64,000 nt of DNA from an uncultured Clostridia bacterium. GTDB taxonomy: Bacteria; Bacillota_A; Clostridia; TANB77; CAG-508. The first letter of the stretch is position 1, and each line of letters starts with the position of its first letter. The notes beneath the pieces are model-generated. The model did not search any database. It had not been told where the DNA came from and saw only the letters and a program-made list of their open reading frames with translations. This document shows, piece after piece, positions 15,907 through 25,665 of the stretch. Both the position numbers and the translations under genes were made by a program. The DNA is taken from assembly GCA_947628465.1 (NCBI GenBank), contig CANQZZ010000001.1, forward strand, positions 20,818 to 84,817. The letters run 5' to 3'.

Positions 15907-16926
15907 ATGCCTGTAAGTTTAGCAAATCGGTGGAGACCAGCTGATTTTTCTGAGGTTTGTGGTCAGAGTTCTATTGTCAAGATTCTTCAAAGACAAGTGG
16001 AAAGAAAAGAGTATAAACACGCATATCTTTTCACCGGTCCATCAGGTTGCGGGAAAACAACGATCGCAAGAATCCTTGCTTCTAAGATCAATGGAAATCT
16101 TGATGGTCTTGAAGAGCTGGATGCTGCATCGAATAGCGGTGTGGATAATGTTCGTTCTATTGTTAAGACAGCTCAGGAACGCTCTGTAACAAGTAAGTAT
16201 AAGGTTTTTATTATTGATGAATGCCACAGTTTATCTAATGCAGCATGGCAAGCGTTCTTAAAGTGTATTGAAGAACCTCCGGAATTTACAATATTTATGT
16301 TTTGTACTACAAATCCTGAAAAAGTACCAGACACAATTGTCAATAGATGTCAGAGGTATAATCTTAGTAAGATTAGTACTGAGAATCTGATTGATAGACT
16401 GAAGTATATCTGTGTACAAGAAGGGTTTACTGATTTTGAGGAGAGTGTCGAATATATTGCTAAGATTAGTAACGGTGCAGCAAGACAAGCAATTGCAACA
16501 TTAGAAAAAGTTGCATCTTTTGATAAAAGAATAACAATTGAGAATACACTGTCAGTTTTAGGTGCTTATTCTTACGATATGTTTTTTAAGTTGGTAAACG
16601 ATATTATTGATGGAAATCAATCAGAAGTTGTTAAGGTTGTTTCAGAAGTTTACTATAAAGGTAATGATTTGAAACTTTTTGTAGATCAGTTTTTTGAATT
16701 TTGTCTTGATATTACAAAGTATTGTTTATTTAATTCAATGGATTTAGTTAGTATTCCACAAAGTCAAGAGGAAAAAATCAAGAATAGTATAAACTTCGAT
16801 AATCCATCCTCGTACTATATTGTTATTGTAGATAAATTGATGGAGTTGAAAAGCAGAATTAAGAATGATACTTCAGTTAGGTCAACAGTTGAAGTATCAT
16901 TCCTAAATATGGCGAGGTGGGAGTAG
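15907..16926 (+). CDS. dnaX: Clamp loader ATPase (DnaX/gamma-like)
   Basis: AAA+ clamp loader, 339 residues: RPADFSEVCGQ, Walker A GPSGCGKTT, Walker B IIDECH, sensor CTTNPEKVP, the S-R-C-like VNRCQRY (arginine finger region) and sensor 2 GAARQAIATLEKV. Shorter than DnaX tau, corresponding to gamma. ATG follows GTGAGGA. Together with the next two genes it makes a full three-part loader for the phage clamp. Confidence 0.88.
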   Translation: MPVSLANRWRPADFSEVCGQSSIVKILQRQVERKEYKHAYLFTGPSGCGKTTIARILASKINGNLDGLEELDAASNSGVDNVRSIVKTAQERSVTSKYKVFIIDECHSLSNAAWQAFLKCIEEPPEFTIFMFCTTNPEKVPDTIVNRCQRYNLSKISTENLIDRLKYICVQEGFTDFEESVEYIAKISNGAARQAIATLEKVASFDKRITIENTLSVLGAYSYDMFFKLVNDIIDGNQSEVVKVVSEVYYKGNDLKLFVDQFFEFCLDITKYCLFNSMDLVSIPQSQEEKIKNSINFDNPSSYYIVIVDKLMELKSRIKNDTSVRSTVEVSFLNMARWE

Positions 16927-17708
16927 TGGTCGGACAAGAAAAGATTAGAACTAGAATTTCTGGTTTTATTCATGAGGGTACATTCCCTCGTACTGTTTTG
17001 TTTGTTGGTGAACAAGGTTGCGGAAAGCACACGTTAGCCAATGAGGTAGCTAAAGAATTAACTATTCCAATTATTGATATTTCTGATAGATTAAGTTATG
17101 AAACAATTACGGAGATTCAATTGAATCCTCTCCCAAATGTTTACTTTATTGATTGTACTGGACTTCGAGAAAAAGAACAGAATATCATACTAAAGTTTCT
17201 TGAAGAGCCTTTGAATAATTCTTATATTATATTATCATCGGTTAACAAAACGAATCTTCTAGAAACAGTTTTAAATCGTTGTTATGTCTTTGAATTTGAA
17301 GTATATAGAAAAGAAGATTTGAAATGTTTCTTGTTATCTGATAATAATAGTGTTCTTGAATATGCTAACACTCCAGGAAGAGTTGTAGAATTTAGTAAAT
17401 GTAATATTCCCGAGATTGTAAAACTTTGTGATGATATCTTAAGAAAAATCGGTGTAGCTAGTTATTCTAATGTTTTGAAAATTCCTGAGAAATTAGATAT
17501 TGATGGTAAATCAGAAGATAAGTTGAATTTTAATGTTTTTTCATATATACTTTTATATGAAGCAGTAAAACTATATTCTGAACATGACATTAGCTTTCTT
17601 AGTTTTATGCTGATTTCTAACTTCTATAATGATTTGTTAATAAAGAATATTAACAAGAAACAATTGTTTGAACATTTTCTTTTTGAATTAAAACTTTCAA
17701 GGGTGTGA
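16926..17708 (+). CDS. Clamp loader delta-prime-like protein
   Basis: AAA+-fold protein with a degenerate ATP site: GEQGCGKHT (the Thr/Ser after Lys is His), YFIDCTGL in place of a true Walker B, and LNRCYVFEF at the S-R-C position. Loss of ATPase residues is typical of delta-prime subunits. GTG 16926 (overlapping the previous TAG) is preferred because AGGTGGGAG sits just upstream; an in-frame GTG lies at 16917. The second half is lineage-specific. Confidence 0.75.
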   Translation: MVGQEKIRTRISGFIHEGTFPRTVLFVGEQGCGKHTLANEVAKELTIPIIDISDRLSYETITEIQLNPLPNVYFIDCTGLREKEQNIILKFLEEPLNNSYIILSSVNKTNLLETVLNRCYVFEFEVYRKEDLKCFLLSDNNSVLEYANTPGRVVEFSKCNIPEIVKLCDDILRKIGVASYSNVLKIPEKLDIDGKSEDKLNFNVFSYILLYEAVKLYSEHDISFLSFMLISNFYNDLLIKNINKKQLFEHFLFELKLSRV

Positions 17709-17712
17709 TTAG

Positions 17713-18618
17713 TTGACAGTTATTGAGTTGAAAAAACTGATTGAAGAAAAGAAACTCAATAGTGATCCTTTGATTTTCAGATATGAGGATGTTCCGTTTC
17801 TTTGTTACCAGTATGTGAGGGAAATATCAAAAGCCACTTCAAGGACTATTAGGTATCTAGAGGAATTTGTCCCAGATGAGAGCAATGATATCTTTGGTAT
17901 TTCTGAAGTTGGTGACGAATCCTTAAGAGTTTATAGATGTGATATTCTAGATTTTGATTTATCAGAATTGGATAATGAAAAGAACATTATCATAATTACA
18001 GGTAAGATAGAAAAAGAAGTTGAACGTGGAAATCAGAATATTGTTATCTTCCCTAAACTTGAAGGTTGGCAAATAAAAGATTACGTCTATTCTGTGGCGG
18101 AAGGTATTCCCGAAAATGAATTAGACTGGCTTATTGACGTTTGCAATTCTGATATCTATAGACTGGAAAATGAGTTAGACAAGATAAGAGTATTTGAAGT
18201 TAACGAAAGAAAATATCTTTTCAGCGACATGAAATTTCAAGGAAATTTTAGAGATCTGTCTACTTTCAATGTATTTGATATTACAAATGCAATAACAAGA
18301 AAAGATATTGAAAGTTTAAAGAATGCTTTGAAAGATATTGAAAGTTTTGATGCTGAACCATTGGGTGTGGTTACGCTTCTCTACTCAGGATTTAGAAAGT
18401 TAATTCAAGTCTGGTTATCAAAAAATCCTACTCCTGATAATACCGGGTTGAAATCTAATGTTATATATGCAATAAAGAACAGTCCAAGGGTTTATAGTAA
18501 AGATCAATTGGTAAAAATCTTTCTTTTGTTAACCAGCGTGGATAAGATGTTAAAGACAGGAGACATAGATACAAAGTGGTTAATCAGCTGGATTGTATGT
18601 AAGATCTTAGCTTGCTGA
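17713..18618 (+). CDS. Clamp loader delta-like protein (HolA-like)
   Basis: 301 residues. The order of helical elements resembles HolA: CNSDIYRLENELDKI in the middle, FNVFDITNAITRKD, a GFRKLIQVWL helix, and a C-terminal LTSVDKMLKTGDID helix, which is a recurring delta-subunit signature. TTG start 5 bases after the previous gene. Delta opens the clamp ring; its presence beside gamma and delta-prime homologues makes the assignment plausible despite low similarity. Confidence 0.65.
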   Translation: MTVIELKKLIEEKKLNSDPLIFRYEDVPFLCYQYVREISKATSRTIRYLEEFVPDESNDIFGISEVGDESLRVYRCDILDFDLSELDNEKNIIIITGKIEKEVERGNQNIVIFPKLEGWQIKDYVYSVAEGIPENELDWLIDVCNSDIYRLENELDKIRVFEVNERKYLFSDMKFQGNFRDLSTFNVFDITNAITRKDIESLKNALKDIESFDAEPLGVVTLLYSGFRKLIQVWLSKNPTPDNTGLKSNVIYAIKNSPRVYSKDQLVKIFLLLTSVDKMLKTGDIDTKWLISWIVCKILAC

Positions 18619-18619
18619 G

Positions 18620-18648
18620 TTGTATCTTACGGTATAGAAAGTTATATT
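18620..18648 (+). promoter_or_regulatory. Promoter variant (TTGTAT-17-TATATT)
   Basis: GAGTTGTATCTT with TATATT at 17-bp spacing, directly after the delta-like stop; drives the SbcD/SbcC operon. Confidence 0.6.
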
Positions 18649-18715
18649 ACATAATCATAAGGTCTAAGCGTAGCTAATGCTGCGTGGTGTGGCTAAGAGA
18701 TATAGGAGTATAAGA

Positions 18716-19825
18716 TTGAGCAAAATACTTATATTTTCTGACAATCATTTTTGCGCAACAAGTTCTATTGTTAGGGGAATGTCAGGAGAATATACTACAA
18801 GGTTAGATTATGAGCTTAAAACCATACAATGGTTAACTGAAACTGCAAGGCAAAACGACTGCAAAAGTATGTTTTGTCTCGGAGATTTCTTTGACTCTCC
18901 TACCTTAAATAGCATGGAGATAGGAGCACTATCAAGAGTTGATTGGGATGACAGGATTGTTTATTTCTTAGTAGGAAATCATGAACTTGGTAGAAATATT
19001 CATAGTTTTTCTTCTGCTCATGTAAATTTACTTCATCATGATGTGGAAGATGTTTTTGATAAGCCTGTTATCTTAAGTTATCTCGAAGACAACTTACTCA
19101 TTTATGTTCTACCTTATCAAGTTGATGTAAAAGAAGACGCTAAAGAGTACTTTGTTGCAAGTGAAAGTAAACTACCGGAATATATGAAGTATTATAGAAA
19201 GATTCTTTTTTCACACAATGACTTAAAAGGAATTCAAATGGGGAAGTTCATATCTACTTCAGGCCTAGATGTAGATAAGCTAAGTAAAGATTTTGATTTA
19301 ACATTAAATGGTCATCTTCACAATTCAGAATTTGTAAGAAGTAATGTGTTAAATGTAGGTAATGTCATTGGGCAGAATTTTAGTGAAGACGCTTTTAAGT
19401 ATAGCCATAATTGTTGGATTTTAGATTTAGGTAATCTTTCTATTACTCCAATTGAAAATCCATATTCTTTTAATTTTTATAGTATTGATTTAACAGACCC
19501 AAAACACAATATTGATTGGGTAAACAAGTTTAATATGGAAATGAAGCGAAATACGGTTTTGAATATTAAAGTTAAAGAAGAAGATTCTCACTATTATAGA
19601 GTAAGGTTTGATCCTACAGTTCCAGAAGAGAGGTTACTGCCAAGATGTATAAAGACAGTAGCAGCAAGAATTCAAGTTGTCAGAGAAAAAGATGAAAGCA
19701 AAACCTCAGAAAAATCTTTTGAAGGATTACGAGTAAATCATCTTGAAGAATTTCAGAATTTTGTGTTAGAAAATATCGGTAATTCCCCTCTTGTAAGAGA
19801 GGAGCTTGTAGAGGTTATTCAATGA
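18716..19825 (+). CDS. sbcD: SbcD/Mre11-like DNA repair nuclease
   Basis: Metallophosphoesterase of the SbcCD complex: ILIFSDNHF, FCLGDFFDSP, VGNHELGRN, and TLNGHLHNSEF give the four metal motifs in order. TTG 18716 is chosen because AGGAG lies 7 bases upstream; the frame is open further to an ATG at 18677 without a ribosome binding site. Its stop overlaps the SbcC ATG by 4 bases, so the two subunits are co-translated. Confidence 0.85.
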   Translation: MSKILIFSDNHFCATSSIVRGMSGEYTTRLDYELKTIQWLTETARQNDCKSMFCLGDFFDSPTLNSMEIGALSRVDWDDRIVYFLVGNHELGRNIHSFSSAHVNLLHHDVEDVFDKPVILSYLEDNLLIYVLPYQVDVKEDAKEYFVASESKLPEYMKYYRKILFSHNDLKGIQMGKFISTSGLDVDKLSKDFDLTLNGHLHNSEFVRSNVLNVGNVIGQNFSEDAFKYSHNCWILDLGNLSITPIENPYSFNFYSIDLTDPKHNIDWVNKFNMEMKRNTVLNIKVKEEDSHYYRVRFDPTVPEERLLPRCIKTVAARIQVVREKDESKTSEKSFEGLRVNHLEEFQNFVLENIGNSPLVREELVEVIQ

Positions 19826-21693
19826 ATGTCGTATTTGAAAATTTACATATTGAGTCATTCATGTCAATTGGAAAAGCGGATATTAGCTTTAATAATCCAG
19901 GATATACTCTTATTCAGGGGATAAATAATTGTCCACAAGATTCTGCAACTTCTAATGGTAGTGGTAAATCTAGTATTTGGGAAGCATTGGTATGGTGTTT
20001 AACTGGAGAAACTATTAGAGGGACAACTGATGTGCAGAATATGTTCTATGATTGCGATACGGTTGTTCGTTGCAATTTTGGGATAGATAAACACCTATAT
20101 ACTATTGAAAGACAAGTAGGTAAAAACAACACAAAAACGTCACTAAAGTTTATTGTTGATGATATTGATGTTTCAGGAAAAGGAATTCGAGATACTAAAG
20201 AAGTAATTAAACAATATTTGCCAGATTTTGATTCTTTACTTCTTGGGAGTGTTATTGTTCTAGGACAAGGACTCCCAGCAAGATTTACAGCAAATACTCC
20301 TTCTGGTCGTAAAGAGATTCTTGAAAAACTTACGAAATCAGATTTTATGATTGAGGACCTTAAAGAAAGGATTTCCGCCAGAAGCCAACAATTAAAGAAA
20401 TCTGCAGACGAGTTTTCTTCTTGGGTTATCAGTCAAAGGGCAGCAATAGAATCAAACGAAGCACTAGTTGAAAAATTATCTAAACAAATCAAAACAGGTA
20501 GTGTTGAAGAGTATAAAGAGCAGATTGAAGAGATCGAAAAAGTATTAGAAGATTTACGGAATAAAAAACTATCTATAGAAAAAGATAAAAAGTTGGAAGA
20601 AGATAGATTATTAGAGATTGAGAAAGCTATTGAAACTGTAAATAGTGAGTATAAATCGGAGTACAATGATGTAAATAACTATCATGATGAATCTTGTAAT
20701 GCGTTAAAACAAGAATATTACGATTTAGAATCAAGAGCAAAATCTTTGAAAAGTCAAATAGATCAGTATGAATCTGTAAAAGAATTTTGTCCTATGTGTG
20801 GACAAAGGCTTTCTAATGTACATAAAATCGATACTTCAAGTATGCGGCAAGAATATGATTCTATTATAGTTGACATAGAAAAAGTAAACAGCCACATTTC
20901 TGAAGAGAATGAAAAAAGAAGTATTGCATTAAAGTCCGTAGAGGATAAGTATGCAGATAAACTTTTAAAGTTAAAATCAGAAAAAGAACAATGTAAGAAA
21001 AATTATCAAGAATGTTCTTTAACTTTCCAGAATATTATTCAGGATATCAATTCAGTAGAAAATTCTATAAAATCATTACAATCAAATATTAAGTTTATCA
21101 CTGATACAAACGATAGTATCAGAAAGCAAATAGAAGAAGCAGAAGAGCAGGCAGAAATAGTAAAAGCAAAACTTGAATATACATTGGAAGAGCAAGAAAA
21201 GGTTTCTCAGAGGCAAGAAATTGTATCAAAATTTCAAACAGCTATTACAAGAGATTTCCGAGGGTATCTACTTACAAATATCATCTCATTTATAAATGAT
21301 AGATGCAAGGAATTAAGTAAGGTTCTTTTTGAAGAAGGAGTAATCTCAGTTTCACTTGACAAGAATAATGTATCAGTTAAGTTAAATGAAAAAGAGTATG
21401 AAATGCTATCTGGAGGCGAAAGGCAGAAAGTTGATGTAGTGGTACAACTTGCCATTAGAGATATGTTATGTAGCTATACTGGATTTAGCAGTTCTATTAT
21501 CGTTCTGGATGAGATCTTTGATAATCTAGACAAGGAAGGTTGTTCTAAGATTATTGATTTAATAAATGAAGATTTAAGTGATATAGAGTCTATATTTATT
21601 ATTTCTCACCATGCAGATGAATTACAAGTTCCCGTTGATAATATTATTAAAGTAATAAAAGACAAAGACAAGATTTCAAGAGTAGAGCAATGA
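19822..21693 (+). CDS. sbcC: SbcC/Rad50-like ATPase
   Basis: 623 residues. N-terminal Walker A SNGSGKSSIWEAL, long coiled-coil arms broken by a zinc hook CPMCG near residue 325, then the ABC signature LSGGERQKVDV and Walker B SIIVLDEIFDNLD near the C-terminus. Short for the family but complete. Works with SbcD on DNA ends or hairpins during phage replication or recombination. Confidence 0.9.
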   Translation: MNVVFENLHIESFMSIGKADISFNNPGYTLIQGINNCPQDSATSNGSGKSSIWEALVWCLTGETIRGTTDVQNMFYDCDTVVRCNFGIDKHLYTIERQVGKNNTKTSLKFIVDDIDVSGKGIRDTKEVIKQYLPDFDSLLLGSVIVLGQGLPARFTANTPSGRKEILEKLTKSDFMIEDLKERISARSQQLKKSADEFSSWVISQRAAIESNEALVEKLSKQIKTGSVEEYKEQIEEIEKVLEDLRNKKLSIEKDKKLEEDRLLEIEKAIETVNSEYKSEYNDVNNYHDESCNALKQEYYDLESRAKSLKSQIDQYESVKEFCPMCGQRLSNVHKIDTSSMRQEYDSIIVDIEKVNSHISEENEKRSIALKSVEDKYADKLLKLKSEKEQCKKNYQECSLTFQNIIQDINSVENSIKSLQSNIKFITDTNDSIRKQIEEAEEQAEIVKAKLEYTLEEQEKVSQRQEIVSKFQTAITRDFRGYLLTNIISFINDRCKELSKVLFEEGVISVSLDKNNVSVKLNEKEYEMLSGGERQKVDVVVQLAIRDMLCSYTGFSSSIIVLDEIFDNLDKEGCSKIIDLINEDLSDIESIFIISHHADELQVPVDNIIKVIKDKDKISRVEQ

Positions 21694-22484
21694 TATATCA
21701 TAAACCAGCAAATATAACGTATAGTCAGATGTGTCAATGGATAGATAATAATGCGTATGAAGACACTTGTAACGATTACACGCTTTATCAGTATTTATAT
21801 CTAATTATAGATTTACTTGCTAAGAAAAGCCATTACTTTAATAATCCTTTAGATTATGAATACTTTAGTATTCTTACTGCTAATAAAGTATTTCTAAGAA
21901 TATTAAGGCTACGAGGAAAACATGATAAGGATATCCATTATATTTTACCGTACTTGAAAAAGATACTTAAATTCTCCTTATATGACTATATATATGAAAA
22001 TAAGAATACAAAAGAAGATATACCAGATAATGTGAGAGAATATAGTTTTAGAAATCTACTAAGTTCTTTATCAGATAAACTTTGGATTTCTGATTTCAAG
22101 TTGTATATTTCCGAAATAAGTGGTACAATAGAATTGTTCTTTTCAAAGATCCCTAAGAAGAAGAATAGTGATGAATGGATAAACATAAAAACTAGTGTAC
22201 TTTTAACTTTCTGGAACAGACTAAACTTCAACAAAGAAGAGATGAAGAGGCTCTCACACCTAAAGTCAACCGGAAGTATTACAGACGAAAAAATTATAAA
22301 AGCATTTCAAGATAAAAAATATGATGGTAAATGTATTCTTATTTCATTGAATGAAGCATACAGCGATTATATAAATATATTATGTAATGAATTAACAGCA
22401 ACTATAGGTAGAGATTTATGTGAGATTATTGATTCCTCAGTAGGGATAAACTATGAAGAAGTAATAGAATTGTTCGGTGAGTAG
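21690..22484 (+). CDS. Hypothetical protein after sbcC
   Basis: 264 residues, aromatic- and Lys-rich, mainly helical, no recognised motif. Its ATG overlaps the sbcC stop (ATGA) and its end overlaps the next gene by 8 bases, placing it in a run of six tightly coupled genes from sbcD to the metallophosphoesterase at 23.8 kb. Confidence 0.65.
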   Translation: MIYHKPANITYSQMCQWIDNNAYEDTCNDYTLYQYLYLIIDLLAKKSHYFNNPLDYEYFSILTANKVFLRILRLRGKHDKDIHYILPYLKKILKFSLYDYIYENKNTKEDIPDNVREYSFRNLLSSLSDKLWISDFKLYISEISGTIELFFSKIPKKKNSDEWINIKTSVLLTFWNRLNFNKEEMKRLSHLKSTGSITDEKIIKAFQDKKYDGKCILISLNEAYSDYINILCNELTATIGRDLCEIIDSSVGINYEEVIELFGE

Positions 22485-22851
22485 CGTGCTAACTAAAGAT
22501 ATAAAAGAATTAAAAGACGAAGATTTTTATAGTTTGCTGCTGTTTGTTTTATTTAAGTTAAATGATGAACCAGAATATTCAACACTATCAAGGCTATCGT
22601 ATGTTTTAGATAAGTCTAATCTGTTAAAACTATGTAAATTGTTTGGCGGTCTAACCATAAAGATACCAACAATAGAAGAATTAGAAATGCTATGCAACGG
22701 ACTACTATTGTATCAAAAAGTAGACATAGAAAAGCATTCTTTAGATAGTGTACTAGACAGATTTGACTTTAGTTATTGTAGCAAAAAGGAATTACTTGAG
22801 TTGTACAAAAAAATTAGAGAAGTAATAAAAGATTATGAATTTGCATTTTAG
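22477..22851 (+). CDS. Small helical hypothetical protein
   Basis: 124 residues, leucine-rich and helical (EDFYSLLLFVLFKLNDE; KKELLELYKKIREVIKDY). GTG start overlapping the previous gene; an in-frame GTG at 22486 is an alternative. Overlaps the following gene. Function unknown. Confidence 0.6.
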   Translation: MSSVLTKDIKELKDEDFYSLLLFVLFKLNDEPEYSTLSRLSYVLDKSNLLKLCKLFGGLTIKIPTIEELEMLCNGLLLYQKVDIEKHSLDSVLDRFDFSYCSKKELLELYKKIREVIKDYEFAF

Positions 22852-23029
22852 TGAAAAACAAATACGTAGAGAACTACTTACCTTAAAAGATATAAATACA
22901 TATACTTGGGAGAAAGTAGTTTCTGAAAGGCTGGATAGTCATCTGTTTTCAATATCGTTTGATCTAAGTAATCTTGTAAAATCACTATCTAATAAAAATC
23001 CCATTTTAATAATGAGAAAGTTAAGATGA
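22835..23029 (+). CDS. Small hypothetical protein
   Basis: 64 residues, Ser/Leu-rich with a basic end (LIMRKLR). It overlaps both neighbours (17 bases upstream, 4 bases downstream), which is the main support that it is translated. No motif recognised. Confidence 0.5.
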   Translation: MNLHFSEKQIRRELLTLKDINTYTWEKVVSERLDSHLFSISFDLSNLVKSLSNKNPILIMRKLR

Positions 23030-23355
23030 CAAAGAATGCATTAAATGATCTATCCCAACTATGCGGAGTTCAAGAATATAATCTAGTTGGACTATCAAAT
23101 CAGTTTAATACTCTTATATCTCACTATATGTTTTGCTTGAAAAATAGTGTAGATAATAAGCTGGAAGTAGATATAGGGATTGGAACTATTGTATTTATTC
23201 TTGTAAACAATGAGGTAAAGTATAAATTTATTCCATCAAAGAACCTAGAAAAAAGTGTAATAGAAGGATGTAAAGCAGATGAAAGTGTACTTATTAAAAA
23301 AGCTAACCAGTTGATTGGTCAGAGAATCAATAAAACCTATAAGGAGCTTTTATAG
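23026..23355 (+). CDS. Hypothetical protein
   Basis: 109 residues, alternating strands and helices (VDIGIGTIVFILVNNEVKYKF). ATGA overlap with the gene before and a one-base TAGTG overlap with the gene after, so coupled translation. No family recognised. Confidence 0.6.
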   Translation: MTKNALNDLSQLCGVQEYNLVGLSNQFNTLISHYMFCLKNSVDNKLEVDIGIGTIVFILVNNEVKYKFIPSKNLEKSVIEGCKADESVLIKKANQLIGQRINKTYKELL

Positions 23356-23828
23356 TGCAGAATGATGAAAGTTTAGAAAAGCTATCAAGTAGTAAAGATT
23401 TATCTGAGATAGCCGACTCCATCATGAGAGAGTCTGATCCGGAAAAGATTAAAGATTTAACAGAACTCTTTAATATAAACGCAAAGAAGAAGAAGATTGT
23501 ACGAGCATCAAAAGTTAATGAGTTATTGGATTTAGTTTCAGCAGAGATGTCAACAAGACTGGAAACAATGCCAGATACGTTTAGTAATGATGTTTTGTTA
23601 AACTATTGGAAAGTTCTTGAAGATTCTTCCATGAAATTAACCTCTGATGAAAATGAAGTTAAGGATAATAAGCTGATTTCTTTAACACAGAATAATCAGG
23701 TAAATATCTTAACTGAATCAGACTTGAACACAAGGTCTAGAAAGAATGTAACGGAAGCTGTTAGAAAAATACTACAGAATATTTCTAACTCGCAAGTAGA
23801 TGAAATTGAAGGTGATGAAAATGGATAA
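23355..23828 (+). CDS. Acidic helical hypothetical protein
   Basis: 157 residues, charged and probably helical, ending in an acidic tail. It could be a small-terminase-like or scaffold-type protein by general look, but no DNA-binding motif is clear, so I assign no function. GTG 23355 overlaps the preceding TAG. Confidence 0.6.
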   Translation: MQNDESLEKLSSSKDLSEIADSIMRESDPEKIKDLTELFNINAKKKKIVRASKVNELLDLVSAEMSTRLETMPDTFSNDVLLNYWKVLEDSSMKLTSDENEVKDNKLISLTQNNQVNILTESDLNTRSRKNVTEAVRKILQNISNSQVDEIEGDENG

Positions 23829-25023
23829 TATAATCCAAGATAAGTATACACGAATAGATGGAGAATCTACCTATCACTATGAATTGCGGTGTTATAATCA
23901 AAAATTTCAGGATGATGACATTAGCTGGTATAATCTTGCAACCATTATGAATAGAGAACTTGGTGAAAGTCACTGGGAATCTTATTATAGAAAGAGATCA
24001 AAGAAATTTCTTGTCCTGGATGAAACTAACAAGGTATATCAGAATGAACAAGACGAATATACAAAAACTCTTCTTGAGTTAAAGAAAGCTAGAGTAAAGT
24101 TATCAGAGGAAAGAATTCAAAATAATGCTTACATTAGAAGATTAGCAAGAGAAGAAACAATCAAAGAGATTGCTCATGATTTTGCAGAGGTCATGTCAAG
24201 CAAGAAAATCTTAAACAGTAATAGCTCAAATAAGAATGCAAACATTCTGTATTCCAATACTATGGGTATTCTAATGCTTTCTGATTGGCACTATGGGATG
24301 GAGATTGATAATCCATTTAATTCATATAATGATGAAATATTTGCCGACAGAGTATATAGTCTTATTAGTCAAGCGAAAGATATTGTCCTTGAAAAAGGTA
24401 TTAAAGAACTACATGTGGTAAATCTTTCAGATTTGATCTCAGGAAGAATTCATCTGACTATTCGTCTACAAAGCCGTGAAGATGTAATTTCACAAGTAAT
24501 GCATGTAGCTGAAACTTTAGCAGAAATGCTAACTGAACTGTCAGAAATTACAAAAGTTGTATATCATGATGTACTGGATAATCATTCGAGACTTGAGCCA
24601 GTTAAAGGAGATTCGCTCGACCTGGAGTCTTTAGCAAGAATTATTCCTTGGTACTTAAAAGAAAGATTGTCAGATAACAATAGAATTATTATTGATAATA
24701 AATCAACAGCAACAGATATAGCTGCGTTCACAGTAGGAAATTTCAAAGTAGCAGCTGTACATGGGCATAAAGATAAACCACGTAAAGTGATTGATAATAT
24801 GATGCACATGCTTGGTGAAAAGCATGATTTGGTATTAACTGCACATTTACATCATTTTGCTTGTGAAGAAGAGCATGAGTGTCTTAGAGTTTCTAATGGA
24901 ACCCTAATGGGTGTGGATGACTTTGCAGAAGATTTACGGCTAACGAGTAAGCCATCTCAAACTTTTATTGTTGTAACTCCTGATAATGTATGTTCAGAAA
25001 TCAGAAGATTACTACTAGATTGA
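23821..25023 (+). CDS. Calcineurin-like metallophosphoesterase with N-terminal extension
   Basis: About 400 residues. The first 150 are helical and charged, then the phosphoesterase core: LMLSDWHYGM, VNLSDLISG, VLDNHSR (in place of GNH), VAAVHGHKDK and LTAHLHHF. ATG 23821 follows AAGGTGA; an upstream in-frame start at 23800 lacks one. Distinct from the SbcD homologue. Proteins of this shape occur near phage terminase or packaging genes, but the role here is not known. Confidence 0.75.
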   Translation: MDNIIQDKYTRIDGESTYHYELRCYNQKFQDDDISWYNLATIMNRELGESHWESYYRKRSKKFLVLDETNKVYQNEQDEYTKTLLELKKARVKLSEERIQNNAYIRRLAREETIKEIAHDFAEVMSSKKILNSNSSNKNANILYSNTMGILMLSDWHYGMEIDNPFNSYNDEIFADRVYSLISQAKDIVLEKGIKELHVVNLSDLISGRIHLTIRLQSREDVISQVMHVAETLAEMLTELSEITKVVYHDVLDNHSRLEPVKGDSLDLESLARIIPWYLKERLSDNNRIIIDNKSTATDIAAFTVGNFKVAAVHGHKDKPRKVIDNMMHMLGEKHDLVLTAHLHHFACEEEHECLRVSNGTLMGVDDFAEDLRLTSKPSQTFIVVTPDNVCSEIRRLLLD

Positions 25024-25049
25024 CAACCAAGTTGCCCTTTACATATACT
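25020..25049 (+). promoter_or_regulatory. Consensus-type promoter (TTGACA-18-TATACT)
   Basis: A standard sigma-A-like pair, unlike the TTGTAA family used elsewhere; it starts at the stop codon of the metallophosphoesterase gene and reads into the coiled-coil gene. Confidence 0.6.
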
Positions 25050-25114
25050 AAAATCTATAAGTCAAGCTGGTAAGTCCTATATAGGTAAGTCCAGTAAGTA
25101 AGGAGATTGTTGAA

Positions 25115-25546
25115 ATGAAATTCTATAGTGAACTAACAAAGAAGATGTATGACACTGAGGAATCCTTGAAGAAGGCAGAAAGTGAGCTTACAGAGACTAA
25201 AGAAAAGAATGCACTTAGTAAGAAGGCAGCAGCGAAAAGAATAGAAACTGCTGAGCAGAAATATCGGGAAGCTTTAGACGCTTATGATAATGCAGAGGTA
25301 AAGGTTCAAGAATTGATTGAAGAAACTAAAGCTCAGATTGAGACTATGTTAAAAGAACCTATTCAAAGTATTAAAGAGGCGAAAGAAGAGCGTCTTGCAG
25401 CACTTATTGATTTCAATAAGAAGTATGGTCCTTATACTACTTCTTATTCTGGGGAACAAGCCTGTAAAGAATATGAAAGACTGATAAAGTCAAATGGCTG
25501 GTTAGATACTATTCTTGATAGCTGGTCTATTCCTTTTATCTGGTAA
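25115..25546 (+). CDS. Coiled-coil protein
   Basis: 143 residues; the first 95 form a long charged helix (EESLKKAESELTETKEKN...), followed by a short globular end with two Trp (SNGWLDTILDSWSIPFIW). AAGGAG precedes ATG. Own promoter and downstream terminator make it a single-gene unit. Function unknown. Confidence 0.65.
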   Translation: MKFYSELTKKMYDTEESLKKAESELTETKEKNALSKKAAAKRIETAEQKYREALDAYDNAEVKVQELIEETKAQIETMLKEPIQSIKEAKEERLAALIDFNKKYGPYTTSYSGEQACKEYERLIKSNGWLDTILDSWSIPFIW

Positions 25547-25608
25547 AACTAATAATTGGGCAGCTTGGTTTTCATATATAAGTTTAGAAAGATGACTTAC
25601 TGTTGATT

Positions 25609-25651
25609 ATATGGATGATGATTTACAAAAAGTCATCATCCATATATTTTT
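25609..25651 (+). terminator. Rho-independent terminator
   Basis: A perfect 13-bp stem, ATATGGATGATGA with TCATCATCCATAT, 11-base loop, followed by ATTTTT. It ends the coiled-coil gene unit and directly precedes the ribosome binding site of the next gene. Confidence 0.75.
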
Positions 25652-25665
25652 AAGGAGAGATGATT

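Noticed and set aside
18677..18715. Upstream ATG for the SbcD-like gene
   Set aside because: AGGAG is correctly spaced for TTG 18716, and the phosphoesterase fold begins right there (KILIFSDNH).
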